Shown piece after piece: positions 1 to 8,709 of a DNA stretch of 64,000 nt. The notes under the pieces are model-generated. The model worked only from the letters and a program-made list of their open reading frames with translations. It was not told the DNA's origin and made no database searches. The first letter of the stretch is position 1, and the number at the start of each line of letters is the position of its first letter. The translations under genes and the position numbers were made by a program. This DNA is from Amycolatopsis sp. CA-230715 (lineage in GTDB: Bacteria > Actinomycetota > Actinomycetes > Mycobacteriales > Pseudonocardiaceae), in NCBI RefSeq assembly GCF_018736145.1, contig NZ_CP059997.1, positions 9,547,501 through 9,611,500 of the forward strand. The letters are read 5' to 3'.

Positions 1-725
1 ACGACTCGGTGGCCGAAGCCGCCGAACGCGGCCCGATCGACGTCAGCGTGCTCTTCGTGCCCCCGCTCGCCGCCCGCAAGGCCGCCACCGACGCCATCGA
101 CGCGGGCGTCGGCCGGATCGTGCTGCTCACCGAGCACGTGCCCTACCAGGACGTCATGCACGTCCTCGCGCGTGCTCGCGATCGCGGCACCACGGTGCTC
201 GGCCCCAACACGGCGGGCCTCGTCGTGCCCGGCGCCGCGTCGGTCGGCATCATGCCGGGGTTCGCGGACACGATCTTCCGGCCCGGTTCGGTCGGCGTGG
301 TCTCGCGCAGCGGCAGCCTCGGCACGCTCGTCTCGCTCGACCTCGTGCGCGGCGGGTACGGCCAATCGGCGTTCATCGGGATCGGCGGTGACCCCATCCT
401 CGGCACCACGACCCTCGACGCGGTGCGCGAACTCGACGCCGACGAACGGACCGAAGCCGTCGTGCTGGTCGGGGAAATCGGCGGTGCGATGGAAGAGGAC
501 GCGGCGTCCTACGTGGCCACGATGGACAAGCCGGTGGTGGCGTTCATCGCGGGGCGAAGTGCTCCTCCCGGCCGCCGGATGGGGCACGCGGGCGCCATCG
601 TCGACGCCGGAAAGGGCGACGGTCAGTCCAAAGTGGACGCGCTGGAGGCCGCGGGTGCGATCGTGGTCGACCTGCCGGGCCAAATCGGCGATGCGCTGCG
701 GGCACAGGGCGTGCGGCCTCGGTGA
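1..725 (+). CDS. sucD: Succinyl-CoA ligase-type alpha subunit (5' truncated)
   Basis: About 240 C-terminal residues of an ADP/GDP-forming acyl-CoA ligase alpha subunit; the reading frame is open at the left edge, so the N-terminal CoA-binding part is missing. The segment SRSGSLGT and the active-site segment RMGHAGAIV, whose His carries the phosphoryl group in SucD, are both present. The family joins a dicarboxylic acid to CoA with an NTP. In the TCA cycle that acid is succinate, but SucCD paralogues also act on malate, sulfoacetate and other acids, and the fragment does not settle which. The gene is followed after about 100 nt by a MocR regulator on the same strand. The beta subunit presumably lies upstream, outside the window. 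Confidence 0.85.
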   Translation, partial: DSVAEAAERGPIDVSVLFVPPLAARKAATDAIDAGVGRIVLLTEHVPYQDVMHVLARARDRGTTVLGPNTAGLVVPGAASVGIMPGFADTIFRPGSVGVVSRSGSLGTLVSLDLVRGGYGQSAFIGIGGDPILGTTTLDAVRELDADERTEAVVLVGEIGGAMEEDAASYVATMDKPVVAFIAGRSAPPGRRMGHAGAIVDAGKGDGQSKVDALEAAGAIVVDLPGQIGDALRAQGVRPR

Positions 726-829
726 CCGTCCGGACCGGACCGGGCCAAGGGGTGCGAAACACCCCACCGAGGGGTTAAGTTCAGGTGGCGCCAGTGGAGC
801 CGAGCCGCAAGGGCAGCAAGGAGAACCCG

Positions 830-2293
830 TTGCCCAGAACGCTGATCGAGATCGACCGGTCGTCGCGGGAGCCGCTCTACCGGCAGGTGCGGCGCGCCAT
901 CGAACACGGCATCGCGGTCGGCACCTTCGACGTGCACCAGCGCCTGCCCAGCTCCCGCGAACTGGCCGCTGAACTGGGGGTCTCCCGCAACACGATCAAC
1001 CTCGCCTACCAGGAACTGGTGGCGGAGGGGTACGTGGAGAGCAAGGAGCGCAGCGGCCTGTTCGTCAACTCGGAGATGCGGCCGCACTGCGCGGTCCAGG
1101 AGCACGACACCCGCTCCCGCATCGACTGGTCCGCGCGGATGCGCCGCTACCCCGACGCCGACGTCCCGCACATCGAAAAGCGCGCCGACTGGCACACCTA
1201 CCCGTACCCGTTCCTCGCCGGGCAGACCGACGTCAGCGCCTTCCCCGCCCGGTCGTGGACGCGGTGCCTCCGCGACGCGCTGTACCAGCCGCACGTGTTC
1301 CACAGCCTGCAGGACAGCCTCGGCTCGGACGACCCGATGCTGGTCGAGATGATCTGCCGGCACCTGCTCACCTCGCGCGGGATCGAAGCCGACCCGTCCG
1401 AAGTGCTGGTGACGGTCGGCTCGCAGCAGGGGCTCGACCTGCTCGGCAGGGTGCTGCTCGGGCCGGACCAGCAGGTGGCCATGGAAAACCCGGGCTACCT
1501 CGACGCCAGGCACATCTTCCTGCGCACCGGCGCCGGTGTGCTGGGCATCGACGTCGACCACGGCGGTCTCAAACCACCGGAGTCGCTCAGCGGCGTCGAC
1601 CTGCTGTACCTGACACCCAGCCACCACCACCCGAGCAACGTCACCCTGAGCATCGGCAGGCGGCGGCAACTCCTCGCGCTGGCCGCCGCCGCGGGCACGG
1701 TGCTGGTGGAGGACGACTACGACAGCGAGTTCCGCTACCAGGGCAGCCCCACCCCGGCGCTCAAGGCGCTCGACGGTACCGGCGACGCCGTCTACCTCGG
1801 CACGTTCTCCAAGTTCCTCTCCCCCGGCCTGCGCCTCGGCTACCTGGTCGGCCCGCGCGAACTCGTGCGCGAACTGCGGGAGGTGCGCCGATACGTGCTC
1901 CGGCACCCGCCAGGACACCTCCAACGCGCGCTGGCCCTGCTCATCGCCAGCGGCGAATACCACCGGGCGTTGCGACGCTACCGCGGCAAGCTGATGCGGA
2001 AATGGGAGACCACTTGTGGTGCGGTGCAGGAACACCTGCACTGGCCGCACGGCCCGTACCCTCCGGGCGGGGTGAGCCTCTGGATGACCGGCCCGCCCGA
2101 ACTGGACTGCCGCGAACTGGTGCGGCGCGCCGAGGCCGAAGGCATCCTCATCGAACCGGGCGATATCTTCTTCCAGGGCCCCGACGCCCCGCTCAACCAC
2201 TTCCGGATCGGCTTCGCGGCGGTACCGCACCGTTCGATCGAACCCGGTGTGCGGCTACTCGGCGAAGTCTGCGACGAACTGCTCGCACCTTGA
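830..2293 (+). CDS. MocR family regulator (GntR wHTH plus aminotransferase domain)
   Basis: A 487-residue transcription factor. The N-terminal GntR winged helix (about residues 10-75) contains LPSSRELAAELGVSRNTIN, and a type I PLP aminotransferase-like domain follows (about 100-480). The PLP lysine is probably in the segment TFSKFLSPGLRLGY. MocR proteins use PLP or its amine adduct as effector; named members are TauR (taurine), GabR (GABA) and PdxR. I chose the TTG at 830 because AAGGAG (818-823) sits 6 nt upstream and the protein then starts right before the wHTH; a GTG at 785 in frame is the alternative. The taurine genes from 19.9 kb and CTGGACC repeats there make a TauR role plausible, but it lies 19 kb away. 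Confidence 0.9.
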   Translation: MPRTLIEIDRSSREPLYRQVRRAIEHGIAVGTFDVHQRLPSSRELAAELGVSRNTINLAYQELVAEGYVESKERSGLFVNSEMRPHCAVQEHDTRSRIDWSARMRRYPDADVPHIEKRADWHTYPYPFLAGQTDVSAFPARSWTRCLRDALYQPHVFHSLQDSLGSDDPMLVEMICRHLLTSRGIEADPSEVLVTVGSQQGLDLLGRVLLGPDQQVAMENPGYLDARHIFLRTGAGVLGIDVDHGGLKPPESLSGVDLLYLTPSHHHPSNVTLSIGRRRQLLALAAAAGTVLVEDDYDSEFRYQGSPTPALKALDGTGDAVYLGTFSKFLSPGLRLGYLVGPRELVRELREVRRYVLRHPPGHLQRALALLIASGEYHRALRRYRGKLMRKWETTCGAVQEHLHWPHGPYPPGGVSLWMTGPPELDCRELVRRAEAEGILIEPGDIFFQGPDAPLNHFRIGFAAVPHRSIEPGVRLLGEVCDELLAP

Positions 2294-2373
2294 TTGCGGC
2301 TTCGCCCCCGATCCGCTCCGGGAATGCCGTGTGAGGGCCGGGGTTCGGCCCTCAGTACCGTCCTGGTGGGCCT

Positions 2374-3156
2374 TCAGGGCGTTGCGTCACGCGAGCGGGC
2401 CGTCGCCGCAAGAGCATCCGCCGGGCGCGGGTCGGTGCGATCGCTGTACCGCGACGCGATGCGCAGTTCGCCCCGCACCACCGCGCCTGCGACCAGGGAA
2501 AGCTTGGTCCTGTGCCGTCGGGCGTAACCGCGAAGAACGGAAAAGGCGTCACCAGCGGTCACGCGCAGCCGCTCCGCCAGGACACCTTTGGCCTGTTCGA
2601 TGATGATTCTGCTGTCGAGCGCGTGCTGGAGCTGGACGATGACCGCGGCACTCCGGTTGACCCATTCGTTGAGCACGACGATGGCCGCTTGATCGGCCAG
2701 CGCCTGGGCGAGTTCGGCCGCCTCGGCATCGAGCTTGCCCGGCTGCTCGGACAGCAAGCTCATCGCACCCACGGCTTCCTCGCGCACCCGAATCGGGAGT
2801 GCGTGCACGGCGCTGAACCCGACCGTCCGCACCGCGGTGGTGAAGGTCGGCCAGCGATCTTCCGTTGCCAGGTCGGACGACCACACGGCGGTTCCGTTGC
2901 GGTAGGCCTCCACTCCGGGACCGTCACCGGCCAGCGGCTCGGGCCGTTCGACGGCACGGGGCCATCCGGAGGAAGCGGCCGCTGGGCACAACGTCCCCCG
3001 GCGATCGGCCAGCAGGACCCCGCTGGCCGACACATCGAGCAGTTTGACGCTGAGCTGCGCGAGGGTGTCCAGGTAGTCCTTGGGGTCGAAGTCGGCGACC
3101 AGTCGCCCGGAGAGGAGAACGAATGCCTCGCGTGCAGGCCGGTCCAGTGAATCCAT
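2374..3156 (-). CDS. GAF and ANTAR domain protein (RNA-binding antiterminator)
   Basis: A 260-residue cytoplasmic protein with an N-terminal GAF sensor domain (about residues 15-150) and a C-terminal ANTAR domain (about 165-225, segment SRIIIEQAKGVLAERL). ANTAR domains bind paired RNA hairpins and prevent transcription termination; in actinomycetes GAF-ANTAR proteins are common stress or signal regulators. The signal of the GAF domain cannot be read from the sequence. It is transcribed in the same direction as the response regulator gene 130 nt upstream, and both lie beside the kaiBC-kinase operon, which suggests one signalling island. Confidence 0.9.
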   Translation of the reverse strand: MDSLDRPAREAFVLLSGRLVADFDPKDYLDTLAQLSVKLLDVSASGVLLADRRGTLCPAAASSGWPRAVERPEPLAGDGPGVEAYRNGTAVWSSDLATEDRWPTFTTAVRTVGFSAVHALPIRVREEAVGAMSLLSEQPGKLDAEAAELAQALADQAAIVVLNEWVNRSAAVIVQLQHALDSRIIIEQAKGVLAERLRVTAGDAFSVLRGYARRHRTKLSLVAGAVVRGELRIASRYSDRTDPRPADALAATARSRDATP

Positions 3157-3286
3157 CCCATGCCTCCCGCGATTACCGGCACATGTCGGACGCGCACCAA
3201 CACTACGGAGAACACCCCGGCAAAACGCCCCCCAGCTGGTCTGATCACACCCCCCCCCAGGTAGAGGGAAGCCGTCGCCAGCCCGA

Positions 3287-3925
3287 TCACGTAGCGGTGG
3301 GCGGCAAAAGCCCGATCCGGGTGGCGATGACGACCGCCTCGAGCTGGCTGTGCGCGCCGAGCTTGCGCAAGACGTTCTTGACGTGGCCGCGGGCGGTGTG
3401 CGCGCTCACGACTAGTCGTCGCGCGATCGCGTTGGTGGTCAGCCCTTCCCCCATCAGACCGAGCACCTCGCGTTCCCGGCGGGTGAGCCCGGTCCGGTCC
3501 GACTCGGGGACGGGTGCGAGCGCCGCGAGCGAGGTCTCCTCGACCAGGATCTTTCCTTCGATCGGGGTCCGGATCGCGGCCAGGATGTCGGGCAACGCGC
3601 TGTCCTTGGCCAAGAACCCGGTGGCGCCGGCGGCGACGGCCTCGGTGAGCAGACTGGGCTCGGCATTCGCGGTGAGAATAAGCACCCTGATGTCGGGGTA
3701 GGTCGCTTTGATCCGACGAGTTCCCTCGATGCCGTTCACACCAGGCAATCGAACGTCCATCAACACGGTATCGGGGCTGTGGCGGGCTACCAGAGCGAGC
3801 GCGTCCTCGACGGTGGCGGCGGCACCGACGCAGTTCAGGTCCGGTTGCGTGTCGATCGCGATTTCCAGTGCGTCGGCGAGCGTTCGCTGGTCCTCCACCA
3901 CCAGCACCCTGGCCACGTTTTTCAC
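3287..3925 (-). CDS. NarL/FixJ-type response regulator
   Basis: A 212-residue two-component regulator. The receiver domain spans residues 6-120, with the acidic pair E11/D12, phospho-acceptor D57 in LMDVRLPG and the conserved lysine in FLAKDS. A LuxR-type HTH follows at about 150-205 (LTRREREVLGLMGEGL). It is divergent from kaiB (159 nt between the starts). The likely partner is the PAS histidine kinase at 5876, the only kinase nearby, but that kinase is HisKA-type whereas NarL regulators more often pair with HisKA_3 kinases, so the pairing is an inference. Confidence 0.92.
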   Translation of the reverse strand: MKNVARVLVVEDQRTLADALEIAIDTQPDLNCVGAAATVEDALALVARHSPDTVLMDVRLPGVNGIEGTRRIKATYPDIRVLILTANAEPSLLTEAVAAGATGFLAKDSALPDILAAIRTPIEGKILVEETSLAALAPVPESDRTGLTRREREVLGLMGEGLTTNAIARRLVVSAHTARGHVKNVLRKLGAHSQLEAVVIATRIGLLPPTAT

Positions 3926-4084
3926 CTTTCCCGTTCCCCTGCCCCAAATACTCCCGCACGCGAGTCGGTCCCGCTACTGTGGGAACCAACAACACCTCGC
4001 GTCGAGACGACGGGCGGTGGTACACGAGATGAATCGTGTGAACGCGTTGCTGCACGCGGGAGTGACCGAACGGAGCGGGTTCTC

Positions 4085-4390
4085 GTGAGCACCTACTCGT
4101 TCCGGCTCTACGTGGCTGGGCACACGGAACGGTCTCACGCCGCGCAGATGAACCTGCGCGCATTGTGCGAGGCGCTGTTTCCCGGCCGTTACCACGTCGA
4201 GGTAATCGATGTCACCGAAGAGCCGGGCCTTGCCGAGGAAGAACGAATACTGGCCACGCCGACGGTCATCAGGGTGGCTCCGCCACCACGGCAACGGGTG
4301 ATCGGCGATCTGGCCGATCGTCGTCGCACGGCGTTGGCCCTCGGCCTGCCAGAGGTGGCCGCGTCTAGTCCGCAAGGGGATGCGACATGA
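4085..4390 (+). CDS. kaiB: KaiB-like clock/fold-switch protein
   Basis: A 101-residue KaiB homologue. It keeps the family blocks FRLYVAG, VIDV, LAEEERILATPT and RVIGDLADR in the same order and spacing as cyanobacterial KaiB, and its length is normal. KaiB binds the KaiC hexamer and, in the cyanobacterial clock, switches from a tetrameric fold to a thioredoxin-like fold. The start is GTG 4085, preceded by a GGAGCGGG-like ribosome site. The gene overlaps kaiC by 4 nt (ATGA), so the two are co-translated. No KaiA is visible in the window. Confidence 0.92.
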   Translation: MSTYSFRLYVAGHTERSHAAQMNLRALCEALFPGRYHVEVIDVTEEPGLAEEERILATPTVIRVAPPPRQRVIGDLADRRRTALALGLPEVAASSPQGDAT

Positions 4391-5898
4391 CCGACGAAGG
4401 TGTGATCAAGCGGATTCCCACCGGTATCAACGGTTTCGATCACGTCGCACTGGGCGGGCTGCCCACCGGCCGGTCGACGCTGGTCGCCGGTACCACCGGT
4501 ACCGGAAAGACCTTGTTCTCCATCGAGTTCCTCGCCAGGGGGATCCAGCGTTTCGACGAATCGGGTGTGTTCGTCAACTTCGAAGAGAAGCCGGAGGACG
4601 TCCGTCGCAACGCGGCTTCGCTCGGCTTCCCGATCGAACAGTGGGAACGCGACGGGAAGTGGACGTTCGTCGACGCGGCCGCCGATGCCAACGAGGAGGC
4701 GCCGATTGTCGGTGCCTACGACTTCGGTGGGCTGGCCGCACGGATCGAGCACGCGATCCGTGAGAGCGGGGCCAAACGCGTGTCGCTGGACTCGCTCGGT
4801 TCGATCTTCAGCCGATTCCCCGATCCTTCGCAGGTTCGCCTGGAACTCCACCGGATCGCCGCCACGCTGGCTCGGATCGAGGTCACCTCGATCCTCACCG
4901 CGGAGCGCACCAGTGAATACGACGGTGTGTCCCGGCACAACGTCGAGGAGTTCGTGCTGGACAACGTGATCATCCTGCGCAACATCCTGGCGAACGAGCG
5001 GCGACGGCGGACCCTGGAGGTGGTCAAGTTCCGCGGCACCGCGCACCGCACCGGCGAATGGCTGTTCACGATCGATCCGCACGACGGGATCGTCGTCATG
5101 CCGCTGGCGTTCCTCACCCCGCTGGCACCGGCTTCCCACGAGCGGGTGTCCTCCGGCAACGCGGGGCTGGACAACATGTGCGGCGGTGGCGTGTTCAAGG
5201 ACGCCATCGTCCTGCTTACCGGCCCGAGTGGCTCGGGGAAAACGCTGACCACACTGGGGTTCACCGCCGCCGGGATCGCGGCAGGCGAGCGCTGCCTGAT
5301 CTACGCCCTCGACGAGAGCCGGGCCCAGCTGGGGCGCAACGCATCCGGCTGGGGGCACGACCTCGACGCCATGGAGGCCTCGGGCCAGCTCCGCGTCATC
5401 TGCGACTACCCCGAGGTCGCGTCGCTGGAAGACCACTTCCTGAGGATCAGGCGGGCCATCGAGGACTTCCGCCCGTCCCGGTTGGTCATCGACACGCTTT
5501 CCGCGCTGGAGCGCGTCGTCTCACCCCGGGCGTTGCTGGACTTCGTGATCTCGCTGGGCGTCGTGGTGCGGCACCACCAGGTGACCACGCTGCTCACCTC
5601 GGCGCCATCCGGACGGTTCACCCCTCAGCTCACGCCCGCGATCGCGGCCGAAATCGCCAGCCTCACCGACGTCACCATCAATCTCCGCTACGTCGAGACC
5701 GCGGGTGAGATCCAGCGCGCCATCGCCGTCCTGCAGACCAGGGGCTCCACCCACGACCCCAGCATCCGGCAGGTGACCGTGGACGCTGATGGCCTCCACA
5801 TCGGCACGCGCCTTTCCAGCATCGTCGGCATACTGTCCGACACCCCCACGATCTCCGGGAGCGGGCCGCCGCCGGATGGCCCTCAGCAAGATGAATGA
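4387..5898 (+). CDS. kaiC: KaiC-like double RecA/P-loop ATPase
   Basis: A 503-residue protein with two tandem KaiC domains. CI has Walker A GTTGTGKT (35-42) and the catalytic pair E66/E67; CII has Walker A GPSGSGKT (279-286) and D309/E310 in the place of the E318/E319 pair of Synechococcus KaiC. Domain order, the linker SSGNAGLD and the segment RRRTLEVVKFRGT match cyanobacterial KaiC closely. In the phosphorylation loop the S431/T432 pair is A424/S425 here, so at most one of the two main sites remains. The product is probably a hexameric ATPase with modified autokinase behaviour. It lies between kaiB and a histidine kinase in one operon. Confidence 0.93.
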   Translation: MTDEGVIKRIPTGINGFDHVALGGLPTGRSTLVAGTTGTGKTLFSIEFLARGIQRFDESGVFVNFEEKPEDVRRNAASLGFPIEQWERDGKWTFVDAAADANEEAPIVGAYDFGGLAARIEHAIRESGAKRVSLDSLGSIFSRFPDPSQVRLELHRIAATLARIEVTSILTAERTSEYDGVSRHNVEEFVLDNVIILRNILANERRRRTLEVVKFRGTAHRTGEWLFTIDPHDGIVVMPLAFLTPLAPASHERVSSGNAGLDNMCGGGVFKDAIVLLTGPSGSGKTLTTLGFTAAGIAAGERCLIYALDESRAQLGRNASGWGHDLDAMEASGQLRVICDYPEVASLEDHFLRIRRAIEDFRPSRLVIDTLSALERVVSPRALLDFVISLGVVVRHHQVTTLLTSAPSGRFTPQLTPAIAAEIASLTDVTINLRYVETAGEIQRAIAVLQTRGSTHDPSIRQVTVDADGLHIGTRLSSIVGILSDTPTISGSGPPPDGPQQDE

Positions 5899-6928
5899 GC
5901 CCATCGGAGCCGGGTACGAGGACGACGTCAGCAGGCAGGTCGTCGCGGCGTCGGCCGACGGGATCCTTGCCGTCGACGGGACAGGGATCATCCGGCTCTG
6001 CAACCGGGCGGCCGAGGAGCTGTTCGCCCGTTCAGCTGCCGACCTGGTCGGCTCCCCGTTCGGGTTCCCGATCGCCGTCGGCGCCTCCGAGATCGACCTG
6101 ATCCTGCCGGACGGCAAGCGCAGAGTGGTCGAGATGCGGGTCACCGCCACGACACTGCGCGACGAGCGGCTGCACGTCGCCGCGCTGCGCGATGTGACCC
6201 GTCACCGGGACGCCGAACACGCGCTGGAAGCGGCGCTGGAGCGGCAGAACATCGTCCTCGCGGTAGCGGCCCACGAACTGCACAGCCCGCTCGCCGCGAT
6301 CAGCGTGCTGGCACACGTGTTGCGCGACAACGAAACCACCCTGCCCCGGCAACGAAGAACCGAGATCACCAATCGCATCATCGAGCGCACGACCTCCCTG
6401 CAGGCGCTGGTGCGCAAGATCCTGATCGCCTCGAGGATCGACGCCTCCGGCACCCGCCCGGTCGCCGAACGGGTGCCCGTCCTCGAAGTCGTCCTCGAGC
6501 AGCTCGCCGACATCGACCAGAACTCGAGACGAGTGCACGTGTCCTGCCCCGACGGCCTCGTGGCGGCCGTCGACCGCGCCGAGTTCTCCGAAATGCTCGG
6601 GAACTACTTGGAAAACGCGTTCGCCTACGGGCATCCGCCCGTCGAAATCCACGCCAGGGCGCGAGCCGACTGGGTCGAGGTCCGGGTCGTCGACCACGGC
6701 ACCGGAGTACCCGACTCCTTCGTGCCCAACCTGTTCCAGCGGTTCAGCCGAGGGCCGAACTGCGAGCAACGGATCGAGGGAACGGGGTTGGGTCTGTGGA
6801 TCGTCCGCACCCTCGCGCGAGCCAACGGCGGCGACGCCTGGTACGAACCCGACAGCCGTCGAGAAGCCCGCTTTTGCCTACGCCTGCGGCAAAGCGGCCC
6901 CACCCACCCGGCGCCGGGTGAACCGTGA
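5876..6928 (+). CDS. PAS domain histidine kinase
   Basis: About 350 residues, soluble, with no membrane segment. A PAS domain covers about residues 20-110, a HisKA dimerisation helix has the phospho-acceptor H133 in AAHELHSPLAAI, and a HATPase domain carries the N box (NYLENAF), G1 box (VDHGTGVPD) and G2 box (GTGLGLWIV). The start is taken at ATG 5876, which overlaps kaiC by 23 nt; ATG 5891 is an in-frame alternative. Unlike the cyanobacterial clock kinase SasA it has no KaiB-like N-terminal domain. The operon position suggests that KaiBC state is read through this kinase, perhaps to the response regulator at 3287. Confidence 0.9.
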   Translation: MALSKMNEPIGAGYEDDVSRQVVAASADGILAVDGTGIIRLCNRAAEELFARSAADLVGSPFGFPIAVGASEIDLILPDGKRRVVEMRVTATTLRDERLHVAALRDVTRHRDAEHALEAALERQNIVLAVAAHELHSPLAAISVLAHVLRDNETTLPRQRRTEITNRIIERTTSLQALVRKILIASRIDASGTRPVAERVPVLEVVLEQLADIDQNSRRVHVSCPDGLVAAVDRAEFSEMLGNYLENAFAYGHPPVEIHARARADWVEVRVVDHGTGVPDSFVPNLFQRFSRGPNCEQRIEGTGLGLWIVRTLARANGGDAWYEPDSRREARFCLRLRQSGPTHPAPGEP

Positions 6929-6960
6929 TCGCCGTGGCGTCGGTGTCGATCCCGCAACGC

Positions 6961-7270
6961 TCCGAAGGTGGCCTTCGGGGCGCTACATGCCCCGAAAGCC
7001 ACCTTCGGGGCATGCCGGATGCGAGCTGCGGTGGTTCCGCGAGGTCAGGCGGGGAGCACGCTCGGTTCCCAAAGGGCCACCTTCGGGGACTCCAGCGCCA
7101 CTTTCCCGGCCCTCACAGGCGTGCGGGCGGGGCTGCCGATGCCCCGAAGGCGGCCATCAGGGCACTAGACGACACAAATCCACCCCTCGCACACGAGGCC
7201 ACCGCGACACGCATGCCCCGAAAGTGACCTTCGGGGCGCTCGATGCCCCGAACGCCACCTTCGGGGCATG
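6961..7270. repeat. Cluster of GC-rich palindromic repeats
   Basis: This region has no gene for about 350 nt and holds at least six copies of a short unit related to TGCCCCGAAGGTGGCC. Two copies form clean hairpins: 6987-7013 and 7243-7269, each with a 10-bp stem ATGCCCCGAA/TTCGGGGCAT and a 7-nt loop. The 20-mer at 7131-7150 recurs exactly at 21837-21856 in the second cluster. Such units are common between genes in Amycolatopsis-like genomes; their function is not known to me. Confidence 0.85.
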
Positions 7271-7275
7271 CCGAA

Positions 7276-7458
7276 TCAGCCGCCGAGGCGTGTGACGAAG
7301 GCGCCCCACGCCACCGGGGCGACGTCGAGGTGCCCGCTGTCGCGGTCCTTCGTATCGCGCACACCGATGGTCGGCGCGAGCCGGACTTCTACACAATCCT
7401 GCAAGTCCTTGCTCCGGCTCGACTTGAACCACGTTCCGGTGTCGCGGAGCATCGTCAT
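7276..7458 (-). CDS. DUF397 family small protein
   Basis: A 60-residue protein with the DUF397 pattern: WFKSSRS near the N-terminus, then a C-VEV strand (DCVEVRLAPTIGVRDTKD) and the closing WGAFV. DUF397 proteins of actinomycetes are encoded next to Scr1-type XRE regulators, as here, and are related to the AbaA-type developmental loci of Streptomyces. The start codon overlaps the stop of the upstream XRE gene by 4 nt, so the two are co-translated. Its molecular role is unknown; regulator partner or antitoxin-like partner are both possible. Confidence 0.85.
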   Translation of the reverse strand: MTMLRDTGTWFKSSRSKDLQDCVEVRLAPTIGVRDTKDRDSGHLDVAPVAWGAFVTRLGG

Positions 7459-8315
7459 TCTTCTTTCTCCAGTTCACTGAGCCGGTTCGCGATGGCCTCC
7501 GCTGTGGCTTCGGGAGTCATCGCCTTCTCTCGAACATCGTCGGCGGCTTGCCGGTGCGTTGCGATCTCTCGGGGCGCTTGCATAATGAGCCCGCTGCCAT
7601 GTGTTTCCAGGACCGCGATCGATGGCACTTCGTCGGAGTCGATGAGCAGAAATGATCCGGTGAGCAACGGCGTCCAACCAGCCGAGTTCGCGACGAGTCG
7701 AACGTCCACATTGGAGTGACTCATCGACTCGAGAAGGTAACGCATCTGGTCAGCCATGATCTCAGGGCTGCCGATGATTTGCTGGATCGCCGATTCGCCG
7801 AGGAGAACGTTCAACTGCGCGGGGTTCTTGCGGGTAATGAGATGGCGTCGACCGATTCGTTCGGTCACCCGCTGATCGATCTCGTCCTCGGGCACGCCAC
7901 CGTCGACCATGATCGCGCGGATCACGTCGTAGGTCTGGAGAACACCCGGAATCAGCAGCGGCGAAACCTGCGTGACCGCGGTCGCGGTCCGCTCGGCGGA
8001 CAGCAACGCAGCAAGTTGCTGACGCCGTTCGGGCACCGTCACCGCGAGCCATTGCGACCGGCCCGCACCGTTCGCGAGGACCATCAGGTTGTTCGCAGCT
8101 TCGCCTTCGATGCCCAGGGCTTCGATGATCTCGGCAACGTCTTCGGGTTTCGGAGTCCGTTCCCCAGTTTCCCACCGTGCGATCAGTCCGGACGCCGACG
8201 GCTTCTTGCCCAGTAGTTCCGCCAATTTCCGTTGCGTGATCGCGCGTTCGTCGCGTGCCGCTTTCAGCGCATCGCCAAGGGCGGTTGTTTGCGCTGTACG
8301 CGCGCTGACAGCCAT
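7455..8315 (-). CDS. XRE-type regulator with DUF5753 (Scr1 family)
   Basis: About 286 residues. A lambda-repressor-like HTH lies at about residues 10-70 (ITQRKLAELLGKKPSASGL), followed by the DUF5753 region containing PLLIPGVLQTYDVIRAIM and a C-terminal NRLSELE. This architecture is typical of the large actinomycete Scr1/WhiJ-like family that pairs with DUF397. I place the start at ATG 8315, just ahead of the HTH; longer in-frame starts up to 8378 give an atypical Cys-rich leader. It is divergent from the small-gene run at 8467, with about 150 nt between that could hold its operator. Confidence 0.88.
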   Translation of the reverse strand: MAVSARTAQTTALGDALKAARDERAITQRKLAELLGKKPSASGLIARWETGERTPKPEDVAEIIEALGIEGEAANNLMVLANGAGRSQWLAVTVPERRQQLAALLSAERTATAVTQVSPLLIPGVLQTYDVIRAIMVDGGVPEDEIDQRVTERIGRRHLITRKNPAQLNVLLGESAIQQIIGSPEIMADQMRYLLESMSHSNVDVRLVANSAGWTPLLTGSFLLIDSDEVPSIAVLETHGSGLIMQAPREIATHRQAADDVREKAMTPEATAEAIANRLSELEKEE

Positions 8316-8466
8316 GCAGCACATCGTAGTGCAGATCCGGCAGGGCGCAGACATCACCCGATCAGGTCCTTGCACCACCCGCTGACCACGCTGACACTAG
8401 CACTGTCAGCTCAGTCAGCGTGTCAGCAATCGCTGTCGCGCATTAATCCTAGCGAGAGGGCTCCGC

Positions 8467-8709
8467 ATGGAGAACGCATGGCGGACCACGCTCATCACGC
8501 AGGTGCGTGAACTGCCGAGCTGGAGAACGACGCAGCTCGTCGTCGGGCTCATCGAAACGGATCGGGGCATCCGGACTGCGATGCGGATCGGCGAGGACGG
8601 TCAGGTCGTGCTCATCGCCGACCAGGCCGCGAACGAGCACATCAAGCACATCAAGGCGACCCTCGCGGAGCGGGATCGGCTCACCGGCGAAGACGGGGCC
8701 GCGCCGTGA
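8467..8709 (+). CDS. Small protein of unknown function (80 aa)
   Basis: An 80-residue soluble protein beginning MENAWRTTLITQVRELPSW, with a beta-rich centre (TTQLVVGLIETDRGI, GQVVLIADQ) and a charged helix at the end. I do not recognise a family. It is the first gene of a run of tightly overlapping small genes (GTGA overlap with the next) divergent from the XRE/DUF397 pair, an arrangement often seen around those regulators in actinomycetes. It could be a target or partner of that regulator. Confidence 0.6.
   Translation: MENAWRTTLITQVRELPSWRTTQLVVGLIETDRGIRTAMRIGEDGQVVLIADQAANEHIKHIKATLAERDRLTGEDGAAP

Noticed and set aside
6961..7270. CRISPR-like array
   Set aside because: Repeats vary in length and spacing, are palindromic and have no unique spacers of constant size; no cas genes.
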